Positions 16,507-25,790 of a DNA stretch of 64,000 nt are shown here, in pieces. The translations under genes and the position numbers were made by a program. The DNA is from Pacificispira sp040217575. GTDB lineage: Bacteria > Pseudomonadota > Alphaproteobacteria > UBA8366 > Aestuariispiraceae. The stretch lies in the NCBI GenBank assembly GCA_040217575.1, contig JAVJPW010000006.1, forward strand, positions 806,001 through 870,000, in the 5' to 3' direction. Within the stretch, counting starts at the first letter, position 1. Every line of letters begins with the position of its first letter. A model generated the notes under the pieces. That model made no database searches. It was not told the origin of the DNA and saw only the letters and a list, made by a program, of their open reading frames with translations.

Positions 16507-17343
16507 TCAGCTTTTTCCGTCGGCGTCCGTCTTCAGGTTCACCATCGCGCTGACACCGAGTTCCCCTGACGCAAAAGGCCCGCCGATGCGTGTTGCCGCC
16601 AGGTCGTTCGGATCGTGCGGCGGTTCCTTTGCCTCCATCTCTTCGGCATAGGTTTCCGCATTGTCTTTGGGCTTGTAGCCCAGGAAACGTGCCTTCGAAT
16701 TGTCCAGTGACGTGCGGTCGTTGTTCGACACGCCATAGACCACCGCAAAGCCCACGGTCGGTGTCAGGACCGCCCGTTCGACCAGATGCACCAGGTCGTC
16801 ATAAGACAGCCATGCCCACAGCGACCGGCGGCTGTTGACCGACGTACAAGAATAGATGCGCAGGTGCACCGACTCCAGTCCGCGCTTTTCGTAAAACAGG
16901 CGGCCCAGATCTTCCGTGAAGCATTTTGCCAGACCATAGAAACTGTCGGGGCGCTTGGGCACTTCCGTGTCGATGGTCTGATGGATCGGGTACATGCCGA
17001 TCGCATGGACGGAACTGGCATAGACGATGCGTTTGGCACCGGCCTGAAAGGCGCTTTCCCAGACATTATAGGACCCGACGAAATTCGGACCCAGAAGTTC
17101 CATGAACGGGCCGTCATCCACGATCGCACCGAAATGCACGACCGTTTCGACCCCGTCCATCAGGGCGGCGACTTCGTCATAGTTCGCAAGATCGGCCCTG
17201 ACATAGGTTTCGCCCGGCAGCAGTTCGCCGATGTCGTCCTTGATGTCCATAGACACCAGGTTGCCGCCCGAAATCTTCAACAGCGGTTCGCGGAGGTACG
17301 ATCCAAGGCGTCCGGCGGCGCCGGTCAATACGATCTTGCCCAT
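16507..17343 (-). CDS. NAD-dependent epimerase/dehydratase family, uronate dehydrogenase-like
   Basis: A 278-residue SDR with Rossmann motif TGAAGRLGSYL and catalytic YGLAKCF (Tyr-x3-Lys). The overall layout is close to bacterial uronate dehydrogenase, which oxidises glucuronate or galacturonate to the aldaro-lactone. Shared segments include YASSVHAIGMYPIHQ, RIYSCT, the W-x-S-x-DD motif LSYDDLVHLVERA, and LGYKPKDNAETYAEEM. It is the downstream partner of the FAD oxidoreductase (26-base gap, same strand), so both may act in one sugar-acid or amino-acid pathway. The fold is certain; the substrate is inferred. Confidence 0.8.
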   Translation of the reverse strand: MGKIVLTGAAGRLGSYLREPLLKISGGNLVSMDIKDDIGELLPGETYVRADLANYDEVAALMDGVETVVHFGAIVDDGPFMELLGPNFVGSYNVWESAFQAGAKRIVYASSVHAIGMYPIHQTIDTEVPKRPDSFYGLAKCFTEDLGRLFYEKRGLESVHLRIYSCTSVNSRRSLWAWLSYDDLVHLVERAVLTPTVGFAVVYGVSNNDRTSLDNSKARFLGYKPKDNAETYAEEMEAKEPPHDPNDLAATRIGGPFASGELGVSAMVNLKTDADGKS

Positions 17344-17369
17344 AAACTCGGTTCTCCTTTTCCTTGAAA

Positions 17370-18584
17370 TCAGATCACGGCATGTTCGACGGCGCGCTCG
17401 CCGCTCAACAGCCGTCCGAAGCCCAGCAGTGACAGATCCAGGCTTCGGTATTCCCCATAGGTTACAAGTTCTGAAAGTCCGCGGCCGACAGCGGGTGCCT
17501 GCTGTAATCCATGTCCGGAAAAACCATTCGCGAACAGGAAGTTATCAACATCCGGCGGCGGCCCAAGGATCGCGTTCTGGTCGAACGTGTTATAGGCATA
17601 GTGCCCGACCCAATAGTTTATCTGTCGGATGCGTTCGAACGCCGGGACACGGGTTGCAAGCGCCGGCCAGACTTTGTTTTCCCAGATGTCGTGATCCATC
17701 GTGAAATCATCGAAATCGGCGGCCCGGTCATCGTCGGGCGGGCAGCCACACATGAAATACCGACCGTCCGCGCGCATATGAACGCCCGACGGGTCAATCG
17801 TCAGCGGCAGGTCCCGGCCCAGGTCATCCTCCGCCTCGAATACGAAAGTGAACCGCCGGCGCGGTTCCACCGGGATGTCCAGACCCGCCATCCGCGCCGT
17901 CCGTGCCGCGCGCGGCCCGGACGCGTTGATCAGGGTTCCGCAGGATATCGTCTCGCCACTTGCCAGCGTTACGTCTTCGACGGCATTCGCCGTGCGCCGC
18001 ACTGCCGTTACATCGTTCGTGATATATTCGATACCGTTTCGCCGCGCCATCCGCCGCAGCCAGTCGAACATGGTGTTGCCGTCGAAATACCCTTCGTCGA
18101 CAGGGTTGTGACTGCCCAACAGAATGCCGTCCAGATCATAGAACGGAAATTCGGCGGCGATCTCATCCGGTGTCAGAAGGCGTGTGCCCGCGCCCAGCGA
18201 TGCCTGAAGCGCCTGGCACGAACGCAAATGGTCCGCAAAGGCCGGTGTGTCCGCCAGATAAAGATATCCGAACTGTTGAAACGCCAGTTCGGGGATATCG
18301 GGGTCACCGCCCAGACGGTCGCGGAAATTTTTGATGAATTCGGCCCCGAACTGGGAAATCCGGATGTTCACTGCACTTGAAAACTGCTGGCGTATGCAGC
18401 TGTTCGTGTGCGTCGTCGACGCGGTCGCATAGGTCGGGTCACGTTCCACGACCAGAACGGTCCCGTCGAAATCCGGGTTGGCGGACAGATGCCATGCGAT
18501 GGAAGAGCCGATGACGGCGCCGCCGACAATGACGACGTCATACCGGGTGTGTTTGGGGCGGTCTTCGATCGGGGGCAGGGCCAT
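17370..18584 (-). CDS. FAD-dependent oxidoreductase (DAO family)
   Basis: A 404-residue D-amino-acid-oxidase-fold enzyme. The N-terminal dinucleotide motif is VVIVGGAVIGSSIAWHL (about 17-33). The covalent-flavin region typical of sarcosine oxidases is replaced by THTNSCIRQQFSS, and the C-terminal FAD-binding segment is ANGFSGHGLQQAPAVGRGLSEL. It resembles FOXRED1/DadA-like enzymes acting on secondary amines or 2-hydroxy acids. It heads the pair with the uronate dehydrogenase-like gene. The substrate is unknown. Confidence 0.83.
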   Translation of the reverse strand: MALPPIEDRPKHTRYDVVIVGGAVIGSSIAWHLSANPDFDGTVLVVERDPTYATASTTHTNSCIRQQFSSAVNIRISQFGAEFIKNFRDRLGGDPDIPELAFQQFGYLYLADTPAFADHLRSCQALQASLGAGTRLLTPDEIAAEFPFYDLDGILLGSHNPVDEGYFDGNTMFDWLRRMARRNGIEYITNDVTAVRRTANAVEDVTLASGETISCGTLINASGPRAARTARMAGLDIPVEPRRRFTFVFEAEDDLGRDLPLTIDPSGVHMRADGRYFMCGCPPDDDRAADFDDFTMDHDIWENKVWPALATRVPAFERIRQINYWVGHYAYNTFDQNAILGPPPDVDNFLFANGFSGHGLQQAPAVGRGLSELVTYGEYRSLDLSLLGFGRLLSGERAVEHAVI

Positions 18585-18670
18585 GGGAACACCTGGGGGC
18601 GGGTGGAACTTGCCGCCACCCTATCAGGGATTTTCCGTCAGTCGAGTTCTGTGAACGCCGCCCCTCCGGT

Positions 18671-18985
18671 TCAGTCGATGGGGCAGGTCGCGTGACTGAA
18701 TACCAGCGGTGGTTGGGGGCCAGGCATCGGGGCGCTGTCTTTACCGCCCGCTGGCACGTCGCGAACGAAATAGGCAATGCAATCGTCACCCCAATGGACG
18801 GTATTCGTGTCCAGGTCCAGCTGCCGGACGCTTCTGGATACGGCAGGGTGCGCCCCGACGAAATCCATCATCACGCCCAGATCATTCAAGTTCTGAGCAT
18901 CGGGCGGCAACGCCGCGTGTGCGGATGCCGCAAAAAACAGACAGCCGGCCGTTGCGCCCAGGAATTTGCTTTGTCTAGGCATCAT
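18671..18985 (-). CDS. Small exported protein of unknown function
   Basis: A 104-residue protein with a clear signal peptide (FLGATAGCLFFAASAHA, cleavage predicted after residue 24). The mature part is about 80 residues and has two cysteines (in DDCIAYF and HATC), which could form a disulfide. I do not recognise a family. Its start overlaps the end of dnaB by 11 bases, so it is probably translated from the dnaB message. ATG 18985 or 18982 could be the start. The signal peptide and the overlap argue that it is real rather than a chance frame. Confidence 0.65.
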   Translation of the reverse strand: MMPRQSKFLGATAGCLFFAASAHAALPPDAQNLNDLGVMMDFVGAHPAVSRSVRQLDLDTNTVHWGDDCIAYFVRDVPAGGKDSAPMPGPQPPLVFSHATCPID

Positions 18986-20504
18986 GAACCCGGTCCAGAT
19001 CGTCGAATTCGGTCAGTTCGCCGTTGAAGAACAGCTCCACGGTGCCAACAGGGCCATGACGCTGTTTGGCGATGATGAGTTCGGCGACGTTTCGTTTTTC
19101 CGTCAGCATCTGTTCATGTCTAAGACGTCGTTCCTCGAACTTTTCCGGCGCTTCGTTCGGCCGCTGTTCGGGGCTTTCTTTCTCAAGGTAATATTCCGGG
19201 CGGTAGATGAAGCTGACGACGTCCGCATCCTGTTCGATCGACCCCGATTCCCGAAGGTCGGCCAGTTGGGGGCGTTTGTCTTCGCGGTTTTCAACCTGCC
19301 GCGAAAGCTGAGACAGCGCCAGAACCGGCACTTCCAGGTCCTTCGCGAGCGTCTTCAGGCCGCGGGTGATTTCCGAGACTTCCTGAACCCGGTTGTCGAT
19401 GCGTTTGTCCGGCGGGCCCTGAAGAAGCTGAAGATAGTCGACGATGACCATGTGCAGACCGTGCTGGCGTTTCACCCGGCGTGCACGCTGACGCAGGCCC
19501 GTGATGGAAAGCGCCGGCGTATCGTCGATGTACAGCGGAATACGGCTCAATTCCTGACTGGCGACGACGACACGTTCGAACTCCTCCGTCTTGATGTCGC
19601 CGCGCCGGATCCGGTCGGAAGGTACACCGGCACAGGTTGAAATCAGACGCCCGGCCAGCTGTTCGGCGCTCATTTCCAGGGAAAAGAACAGAACGACGCC
19701 GCCTTCTTCGATCTCGCGCCCGTCTTCGGTAACGATCTTCTTGTAGGCGGCCGCGGCATTGTAGGCGATGTTGGTCGCAAGCGCGGTTTTCCCCATCGCG
19801 GGACGCCCCGCCAGGATCAGCAGGTCCGACTTGTGAAGCCCGCCAAGCCGTTCGTCCACATCCCGGAATCCGGTCGTGACACCGACGATGTGCGTGTCGC
19901 GCTTGAAGGCCTGTTCGGCCATCAAAAGCGCGGCCTTTGCCGCCATGTCCATCGACTTGACCGTCCGGTCGACCTCACCCGTCGTGGCAAGGTCGTAAAG
20001 GCGCTGTTCTGTTTTTTCGATCTGCTTGTCCGCGGTGAAGTCCAGGTCCTGATTGTCGTAGGCATCATTTACGATGTCCTCGCCCAGGCCGATCAGTTCC
20101 CGCTTCAGGTGCAGGTCGTGAATGGTTGCCGCATATTCCTTTGCGTTCAGCACGGTCACGACATTCGCCGCCAGCGCATTCAGATAGGCCAGGCCGCCTG
20201 CCTCCCTCAGCAGGTCATCCCCTTCCGCGATGTGTGACAGTGTTGCCGGGTTGGCTACCTGGCCCTTGTCGATCAGCGTCTTGATATGCTGATACATACG
20301 CTGGTGTTCCGGCACATAGAAATGTTGCGGTCGCAGCAGGTCCGCCGCCGATTCATAGGCGCGGTTGTTGCGCAGAATCGCCCCCAGCAGTGCCTGTTCC
20401 ACCTCTGCGTTGAAAGGGGGCTGACGGACCGGACCTTTCGGTTCCTGGTCGCCATCCTGACCCCGGATCGGATGGACATTGGTGCTGGCTTCGGACGGAT
20501 CCAT
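18975..20504 (-). CDS. dnaB: Replicative DNA helicase DnaB
   Basis: DnaB is the hexameric 5'-3' helicase that unwinds DNA at the replication fork. The 509-residue protein has the N-terminal primase-interacting domain (from EVEQALLGAILRNN, about 34-135) and a RecA-like motor with Walker A AGRPAMGKTALA (about 232-243). DnaB motifs VVLFFSLEMSAEQLAGRL, MVIVDYLQLL and LALSQLSRQVENREDKRP follow. Length is normal (E. coli 471) with a short N-terminal extension. It follows the rpsF-rpsR-rplI genes as in many alphaproteobacteria but is set apart by a hairpin terminator at 20632-20682. Confidence 0.97.
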   Translation of the reverse strand: MDPSEASTNVHPIRGQDGDQEPKGPVRQPPFNAEVEQALLGAILRNNRAYESAADLLRPQHFYVPEHQRMYQHIKTLIDKGQVANPATLSHIAEGDDLLREAGGLAYLNALAANVVTVLNAKEYAATIHDLHLKRELIGLGEDIVNDAYDNQDLDFTADKQIEKTEQRLYDLATTGEVDRTVKSMDMAAKAALLMAEQAFKRDTHIVGVTTGFRDVDERLGGLHKSDLLILAGRPAMGKTALATNIAYNAAAAYKKIVTEDGREIEEGGVVLFFSLEMSAEQLAGRLISTCAGVPSDRIRRGDIKTEEFERVVVASQELSRIPLYIDDTPALSITGLRQRARRVKRQHGLHMVIVDYLQLLQGPPDKRIDNRVQEVSEITRGLKTLAKDLEVPVLALSQLSRQVENREDKRPQLADLRESGSIEQDADVVSFIYRPEYYLEKESPEQRPNEAPEKFEERRLRHEQMLTEKRNVAELIIAKQRHGPVGTVELFFNGELTEFDDLDRVHDA

Positions 20505-20631
20505 TTAGTTCGTTCTCCTCTGAACTTCAGGAAGGAGACTACCTCGAGTCGCGCAACAGCGCAGGGTGAACAGATGTGAACCCGCCCTGTGGATATGTTG
20601 AATATCGGTTACAGGTCGCAATCCGCCCGGC

Positions 20632-20682
20632 AAAAAGAAAAGGCGCGGAGGGAAGGTCCCGTCCGCGCCTTAAGCGTTTTTT
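20632..20682. terminator. Bidirectional-type rho-independent terminator after rplI
   Basis: AAGGCGCGGA (20640-20649) pairs perfectly with TCCGCGCCTT (20662-20671). Read on the minus strand, the stem is followed by TTTCTTTTTG, ending the ribosomal-protein transcript. The plus strand also has a T-run at 20677-20682. It separates rplI from dnaB, 136 bases before the dnaB start. Confidence 0.8.
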
Positions 20683-20697
20683 CGACGTGGATGTCGA

Positions 20698-21384
20698 TCA
20701 GGACTTTTCTTCTTCGTCCCCTGCATCCGCGTCGGAAGCGTCATCGTCGCCGGTCACGTCGGCTGCTGCTTCCAAGATCTTTTCCGCGGTCTGTTCGTCG
20801 ACCAGTTCGGCCGCGGCCTGCGCGACTTCCGCCGCCTGGCGTTCGGCTTCTTCGGCCATGTCGATCGCGGCACGCTCGGCCTCGGTGACGACAACCGTCT
20901 CACCGCGGGCGTGGCGTTCGGCCTGGGCCTCGGCTTCTTCTTCGGACTGCGCCACGTTGACATGGACCGTGACGGCCACTTCCGGGTGCAGGCGGATGCG
21001 GAAGTCGAAAATCCCGATCGTCTTGACCGGGCGTTCCATCATCACCTGGCCACGGCCGACCTTGATGCCTTTTTCGCTGATAGCATCGGCGATGTCGCGG
21101 GCATTGACCGACCCGTAAAGCTGTCCGGTGTCGGACGCGGCACGGATCAGAAGAACCGACATGCCCTCCAGGTCGCCTGCCACGCGGTCGGCTTCCTTGC
21201 GGAGTTCAAGGTTGCGGGCTTCCAGTTCCGCACGCTGGGATTCGAACCGGCGACGGTTCGCTTCCGTGGCGCGGACCGCTTTGTTCTGCGGCAGCAGGAA
21301 GTTGCGGGCATAGCCGGGCTTGACGGACACTTCATCGCCCATCTGACCCAGTTTTTCGACCCGTTCGAGAAGGATGATCTGCAT
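20698..21384 (-). CDS. rplI: 50S ribosomal protein L9 with long acidic tail
   Basis: L9 binds 23S rRNA through its N-terminal domain and supports reading-frame maintenance. The N-domain (MQIILLERVEKLGQMGDEV, then VKPGYARNFLLPQNKAV), the long connecting helix and the C-domain (ISEKGIKVGRGQV) are all present within about 150 residues. The remaining 75 or so residues form an Ala/Glu/Asp-rich tail ending in DADAGDEEEKS, giving 228 residues against 149 in E. coli. It is the third gene of rpsF-rpsR-rplI, 15 bases after rpsR. Confidence 0.96.
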   Translation of the reverse strand: MQIILLERVEKLGQMGDEVSVKPGYARNFLLPQNKAVRATEANRRRFESQRAELEARNLELRKEADRVAGDLEGMSVLLIRAASDTGQLYGSVNARDIADAISEKGIKVGRGQVMMERPVKTIGIFDFRIRLHPEVAVTVHVNVAQSEEEAEAQAERHARGETVVVTEAERAAIDMAEEAERQAAEVAQAAAELVDEQTAEKILEAAADVTGDDDASDADAGDEEEKS

Positions 21385-21399
21385 GATGTTCGCCCTCCC

Positions 21400-21639
21400 T
21401 TAGCGGATCACGTAAGGCAGCAGACCCAGGAAACGGGCGCGCTTGATCGCCTGGGCGAGGGCGCGCTGCTTCTTGGCGCTGACGGCCGTGATGCGGGACG
21501 GGACGATCTTGCCGCGTTCGGAAACGAAACGCTGCAGGGTCTTCACATCCTTGTAGTCGATTTCCGGCGCATTCGGGCCGGAGAACGGGCAGGATTTCTT
21601 GCGGCGGAAGAAAGGCCGCCGTGCTGGACGCATCGCCAT
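21400..21639 (-). CDS. rpsR: 30S ribosomal protein S18
   Basis: S18 binds the 16S rRNA platform as a pair with S6. The 79-residue protein carries the diagnostic KVLQRFVSERGKIVP-like core (here DVKTLQRFVSERGKIVPSRI) and RALAQAIKRARFLGLLPYV. It lies 3 bases after rpsF, matching the usual S6-S18 gene pair whose products assemble together. Nothing unusual is seen. Confidence 0.97.
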   Translation of the reverse strand: MAMRPARRPFFRRKKSCPFSGPNAPEIDYKDVKTLQRFVSERGKIVPSRITAVSAKKQRALAQAIKRARFLGLLPYVIR

Positions 21640-21642
21640 GAT

Positions 21643-22077
21643 TTATGCCTCCGCTTCGGATTTGCTGGGACGCTCGGACCGTTCGGAACGATCACCCCGG
21701 TCGGGGCGGTCGCCACGATCAGGACGGCCACGGCCGCGGTCGCGGTCCCGTTCGTCCCGGCGGGCCAGAACCACGGACGGTTCTTCCGGCAGGTCTTCCG
21801 TGCGCACGGTCATGTAACGCAGCACGTCGTCATGCAGACGAAGGCGGCGTTCCATTTCAAGGACCGCGTCGGAATTCGCGTCGAAATTCAGGAGCACATA
21901 ATGCCCCTTGCGGTTTTTCTTGATGCGAAAGGCGAGGCTGCGCAGACCCCAGTATTCGCGCCGTGAAATCGTACCGCCGTCGCTGGTCAGGATTTCCTGA
22001 GCCATGTCGGCGATGGTTTCCACATGGGACGCCGAAACGTCCTGCCGTGCAATCAGCACGGTTTCGTAATAAGCCAT
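21643..22077 (-). CDS. rpsF: 30S ribosomal protein S6 with charged repeat tail
   Basis: S6 pairs with S18 on the 30S platform. The core (MAYYETVLIARQDVS, GLRSLAFRIKKNRKGHYVL, LRYMTVR) fills about 108 residues. A low-complexity tail of repeated Arg-Asp-Arg and Asp-Arg-Gly/Ser-Glu-Arg units follows, giving 144 residues. ATG 22077 is the family start; an in-frame extension to 22173 does not look like protein. In some bacteria S6 gets C-terminal glutamates added by RimK, and the tail ends in SEAEA. First gene of the ribosomal operon. Confidence 0.96.
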   Translation of the reverse strand: MAYYETVLIARQDVSASHVETIADMAQEILTSDGGTISRREYWGLRSLAFRIKKNRKGHYVLLNFDANSDAVLEMERRLRLHDDVLRYMTVRTEDLPEEPSVVLARRDERDRDRGRGRPDRGDRPDRGDRSERSERPSKSEAEA

Positions 22078-22286
22078 CGTTGTCACTCCCTCTGGCTGTT
22101 TCGTGGACCGGCGCAGTTTCCGAAGGTTTCTAGCTCTGCCGCCCGGCCCTAGCCGGCCCACATGGCCCGGCAAGGAGTTGTCGCAAAGGCAAGCAATACC
22201 TGCCTTGCGACCGGCGGCTTATAGGGGAAGCGATGGCCCGATGCAAGTGGTGTTCGTCGACCGACTAAGGCGGCAGAATTGGCCCA

Positions 22287-23693
22287 TTAGCCGGCCTGAC
22301 CCAAGGTGCCCAACCCGATCAGCGCCAGCACCTTTGTCCGGAAGGTCATGTTCGGCGCGACGGGTTCCTCTTCCGGGTCGTCCATCGGCTCATCCACATC
22401 GTCCGTGGGCGAAAGCAGCGTGCGCAGGTCGGTCGCCATGATGCGGTCCCGCGCATCGCCCATTTCATCCACCGTTTCGGCAAACCTTTTTGCCCAACCG
22501 GCGGACCGGTGCCCTGTGGGATAGGGACCCGACAGGTCAAGCCCAAGCTCGCTGTATAGCCGCGACAGCGGGACGGATGACAGATCGCGGCTAAGGACCC
22601 AGCGGCTGCGTTCCGTTCGGGCGATATAATTCAGCTTTTCCAGTTTGCGGGTGGTCCAGCCCAGTGCCTGCGGTCCGATCCGCGCGATGCGCGACAATTG
22701 TCGTTCGGAAAGGGGGCGGCCGTCCTGGGCCGCACGATGCAGCGCGTTCAGAACCGCAAGTGCGGAAGAAAGCCGGTGCAGTATGGGGAGTTCGCCGCGC
22801 CGCGGCGTACGCGACCCGTGGCGCCATTCAGGCAGCGCGGCCGCCATTTCCGCGCCCAGCAGGACAACCATCCAGCTGACATAACACCAGATCAGGAAGA
22901 TCGGGATTGTCGCCATCGCGCCATAGATCGTCTCGTATGTCGGGAAATAGGTGACATACAGTCCGAACCCGCGTTTCAGCACGTCCAGAAGAATGCCGGC
23001 GACCAGCCCGCCAATCAGCGCATCGCGCCTGGCGACCGGATAGTTCGGCATTACCAGATACAGGATCGTCAGACCCGCGGTCTGCAGCAGGAAAGGCAGG
23101 ACAAAGGCAAAGTTGGTCAGCGATCCGGTGACGCTTTCAACGCCGCTGGCCCGGGCGGCGGCGAAAAGATAGCTGGAAAGCGATATGGATGCTCCGAACA
23201 GCATCGGCGTCAATGTCAGCACCGCCCAGAAGACCAGCAGCCGCGAAATCAACCCGCGCGTCTGACGGACCTGCCAGATCTTGTTGAAGGTCGAGGAGAT
23301 GCTCATCAACAGCATCACGGCGCTTAACGCCAGAAAGACGATACCGACCGCGGTCAAGCTGCCGGTCTGGGCGGTAAACCCTTCCAGATATCCGCGCACC
23401 TCATCCCCGACAGAGGGGATATAGCTGAAAATCAGGTCCATGACCTTGTCTTCCAGCCGCTCGAACGCCGGGAAGGCGGAAAAAATCGCAAAACTTACCG
23501 CCAGCAAGGGAACGATCGCCAAAAGCGTTGTGAAGGTCAGGGCCGCTGCGCGCTGCTGGCCACCGTTCAGGACGAATCGCAAACAGGCATAGGTGCTGAA
23601 TCCGACCATGTTCTGCAGCACCGACCCAGGATTTTTCCTTGCCGCGGGGGGCGTTTTGTCAGGCCGTTCTGGGGGCGGTCCGGTGTCGTTCAT
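22287..23693 (-). CDS. YihY/BrkB family inner-membrane protein
   Basis: A 468-residue protein with about six transmembrane helices and the YihY/BrkB pattern: QQRAAALTFTTLLAIVPLLAV, the WQVRQTRGLISRLLVFWAVLT segment and IPIFLIWCYVSWMVVLLGAE. The C-terminal 160 residues form a cytoplasmic part with a winged-helix-like stretch (LSERQLSRIARIGPQALGWT). The family was once named ribonuclease BN in error; its true function (transport or envelope) is unknown. ATG 23693 is used because the longer frame would run into the fabI leader. It is divergent from fabI. Confidence 0.85.
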   Translation of the reverse strand: MNDTGPPPERPDKTPPAARKNPGSVLQNMVGFSTYACLRFVLNGGQQRAAALTFTTLLAIVPLLAVSFAIFSAFPAFERLEDKVMDLIFSYIPSVGDEVRGYLEGFTAQTGSLTAVGIVFLALSAVMLLMSISSTFNKIWQVRQTRGLISRLLVFWAVLTLTPMLFGASISLSSYLFAAARASGVESVTGSLTNFAFVLPFLLQTAGLTILYLVMPNYPVARRDALIGGLVAGILLDVLKRGFGLYVTYFPTYETIYGAMATIPIFLIWCYVSWMVVLLGAEMAAALPEWRHGSRTPRRGELPILHRLSSALAVLNALHRAAQDGRPLSERQLSRIARIGPQALGWTTRKLEKLNYIARTERSRWVLSRDLSSVPLSRLYSELGLDLSGPYPTGHRSAGWAKRFAETVDEMGDARDRIMATDLRTLLSPTDDVDEPMDDPEEEPVAPNMTFRTKVLALIGLGTLGQAG

Positions 23694-23862
23694 TGGTGCT
23701 TTTCCAGTTTCGATTTCCAAAGTATAGCGGTTTTCCGGGCGATGTTGAAATGGCCTTGCCGGGCCGGGGTTCGCTTTGACGGATGGTCGGGCGCTTTGTA
23801 AGATTGGCGCATCCGGGTTGGGATGTGATTTTTCAGGATTTTTTCGGGAGCTTTGTTCACGC

Positions 23863-24705
23863 ATGAACCGCTTTGAGGGCCTTATGAAAGGCAAAAGGGG
23901 CGTTGTCCTTGGTGTCGCCAATGACAAGTCCATCGCATGGGGGATCGCCAAGGCGGCGGCCGATGCAGGCGCAGAGCTCGCGTTTACCTATCAGGGGGAG
24001 GCGCTGGAACGGCGGGTCCGCCCGCTTGCGGAATCGGTTGGCTCGTCAATCGTCCTGCCGTGCGACGTGACGGACGAAGAAAGTATGGACCGCGTTTTCG
24101 GCGTGCTTCAGGACGAATGGGGCGGGCTGGATTTCATGGTCCATGCGATCGCCTTTTCGGACAAGGACGAACTGAAGGGTCACTATCTTCAGACCACCCG
24201 CGGGAATTTCCTGCGGACGATGGATATTTCCTGCTATTCGCTGACCGCGCTGTCTCAGCGCGCGGCACCGCTTATGAACGACGGCGGGTCGATCCTGACG
24301 CTGACCTATTACGGGGCCGAACGGGTGATGCCGCACTATAATGTGATGGGGGTTGCCAAGGCGGCACTGGAAGCATCCGTGCGCTACCTCGCGGCCGACC
24401 TTGGTGATTCGGCCATTCGGGTGAATGCCATTTCGGCCGGCCCGATCAAGACGCTGGCAGCCAGCGGCATCGGTGATTTCCGCTATATCCTGAAATGGAA
24501 CGAATTGAATTCGCCGCTTCGCCGAAACGTGACCATCGATGAAGTCGGCGGCACCGGTCTTTATTTCCTGTCGGACCTGTCGTCCGGGGTCACGGGGGAA
24601 GTGCACCATGTCGACAGCGGCTACCACACCGTCGGTATGGTGGCAGTGGATCAGTCCGAATCCGTGGCGGAGCTTCTGGCGGGCCTGACCAAGAAAGCTG
24701 GCTGA
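23863..24705 (+). CDS. fabI: Enoyl-[acyl-carrier-protein] reductase (NADH) FabI
   Basis: FabI performs the last step of each fatty-acid elongation cycle. The 280-residue SDR has the FabI nucleotide motif GVANDKSIAWGIA, acyl-binding SDKDELKGHYLQTT, and catalytic Tyr159/Lys166 in HYNVMGVAKAALE, with Tyr149 also conserved. It is the triclosan-sensitive type by sequence layout. ATG 23863 aligns with alphaproteobacterial starts; ATG 23884 (GAGGG 5 bases upstream) is possible. Its stop overlaps the aroC start (TGATG), so the two are coupled. Confidence 0.95.
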   Translation: MNRFEGLMKGKRGVVLGVANDKSIAWGIAKAAADAGAELAFTYQGEALERRVRPLAESVGSSIVLPCDVTDEESMDRVFGVLQDEWGGLDFMVHAIAFSDKDELKGHYLQTTRGNFLRTMDISCYSLTALSQRAAPLMNDGGSILTLTYYGAERVMPHYNVMGVAKAALEASVRYLAADLGDSAIRVNAISAGPIKTLAASGIGDFRYILKWNELNSPLRRNVTIDEVGGTGLYFLSDLSSGVTGEVHHVDSGYHTVGMVAVDQSESVAELLAGLTKKAG

Positions 24706-25790
24706 TGTCCCATAACAGTTTCGGTCATGTGTTCCGGGTGACAACCTTCGGGGAAAGCCATGGCCCGGCCATCGGCTGTATTGTCGACGGCTGTCCGCCG
24801 CGTATCCCATTAGGCGAAGAAGACATTCAACCCTTTCTGGACAAACGGCGTCCCGGTCAGTCGCGCCATACCACGCAGCGGCGCGAAGCGGACCAGGTGA
24901 AAATCCTGTCCGGCGTTTTCGAAGGCATGACCACCGGCACGCCGATCGGCCTGTTGATCGAAAACACCGACCAGCGGTCGAAGGACTATAGCGACATCGC
25001 CGCCAAATTCCGGCCCGGACACGCGGACTACACTTATACGACCAAGTACGGTATTCGTGACTATCGCGGCGGCGGCCGGTCGTCCGCACGGGAAACGGCG
25101 ATGCGTGTTGCCGCCGGCGCGATCGCGCGAAAGGCGCTGGACGTGTTGACGGACGGTGCATCCGATATTCGCGGCGCACTGGTTCAAATGGGGCCGCACG
25201 GCGTCGACCGGGACAAATGGAACTGGTCCACCGTCGATGAAAATCCCTTTTTCTGCCCGGATGCGGATGCGGCCAGGGCGTGGGAGACGTATCTGGACGG
25301 TGTGCGCAAATCAGGGTCTTCCTGCGGGGCTGTGATCGAAGTGGTGGCGGACGGTGTGCCGGCGGGGCTTGGCGCACCGATCTACGGCAAACTGGATTCC
25401 GACCTGGCGGCGGCACTGATGTCGATCAACGCGGTCAAGGGGGTGGAGATCGGCGCGGGGTTCGATGCCGCCGCATTTTCGGGGGAAGAGAACGCGGACG
25501 AGATACGCATCGGCAACGACGGAAACCCGATTTTCCAGTCGAACCACGCCGGTGGTATCCTTGGCGGCATTTCCACCGGACAGCCGGTCGTCGCGCGTTT
25601 CGCGGTGAAACCGACCAGCTCCATCCTTTCACCGCGGCGGACGATTACCGCGGACGGGGAAGAGACCGAAATCGTGACCAAGGGTCGGCACGACCCCTGC
25701 GTCGGCATCCGTGCCGTCCCGGTGGGGGAGGCTATGGTGGCCTGCGTGATCCTGGATCACTTGCTTCGCCATCGTGCACAGTGCGGCTGA
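24705..25790 (+). CDS. aroC: Chorismate synthase
   Basis: AroC makes chorismate from 5-enolpyruvylshikimate-3-phosphate and needs reduced FMN. The 361-residue protein shows all three family signatures: GESHGPAIGCIVDGCPP, ADYTYTTKYGIRDYRGGGRS with RSSARETAMRVAAGA, and a C-terminal RHDPCVGIRAVPVGEAMVA. It is translationally coupled to fabI by a one-base overlap. Length and motifs are normal. Confidence 0.97.
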   Translation: MSHNSFGHVFRVTTFGESHGPAIGCIVDGCPPRIPLGEEDIQPFLDKRRPGQSRHTTQRREADQVKILSGVFEGMTTGTPIGLLIENTDQRSKDYSDIAAKFRPGHADYTYTTKYGIRDYRGGGRSSARETAMRVAAGAIARKALDVLTDGASDIRGALVQMGPHGVDRDKWNWSTVDENPFFCPDADAARAWETYLDGVRKSGSSCGAVIEVVADGVPAGLGAPIYGKLDSDLAAALMSINAVKGVEIGAGFDAAAFSGEENADEIRIGNDGNPIFQSNHAGGILGGISTGQPVVARFAVKPTSSILSPRRTITADGEETEIVTKGRHDPCVGIRAVPVGEAMVACVILDHLLRHRAQCG

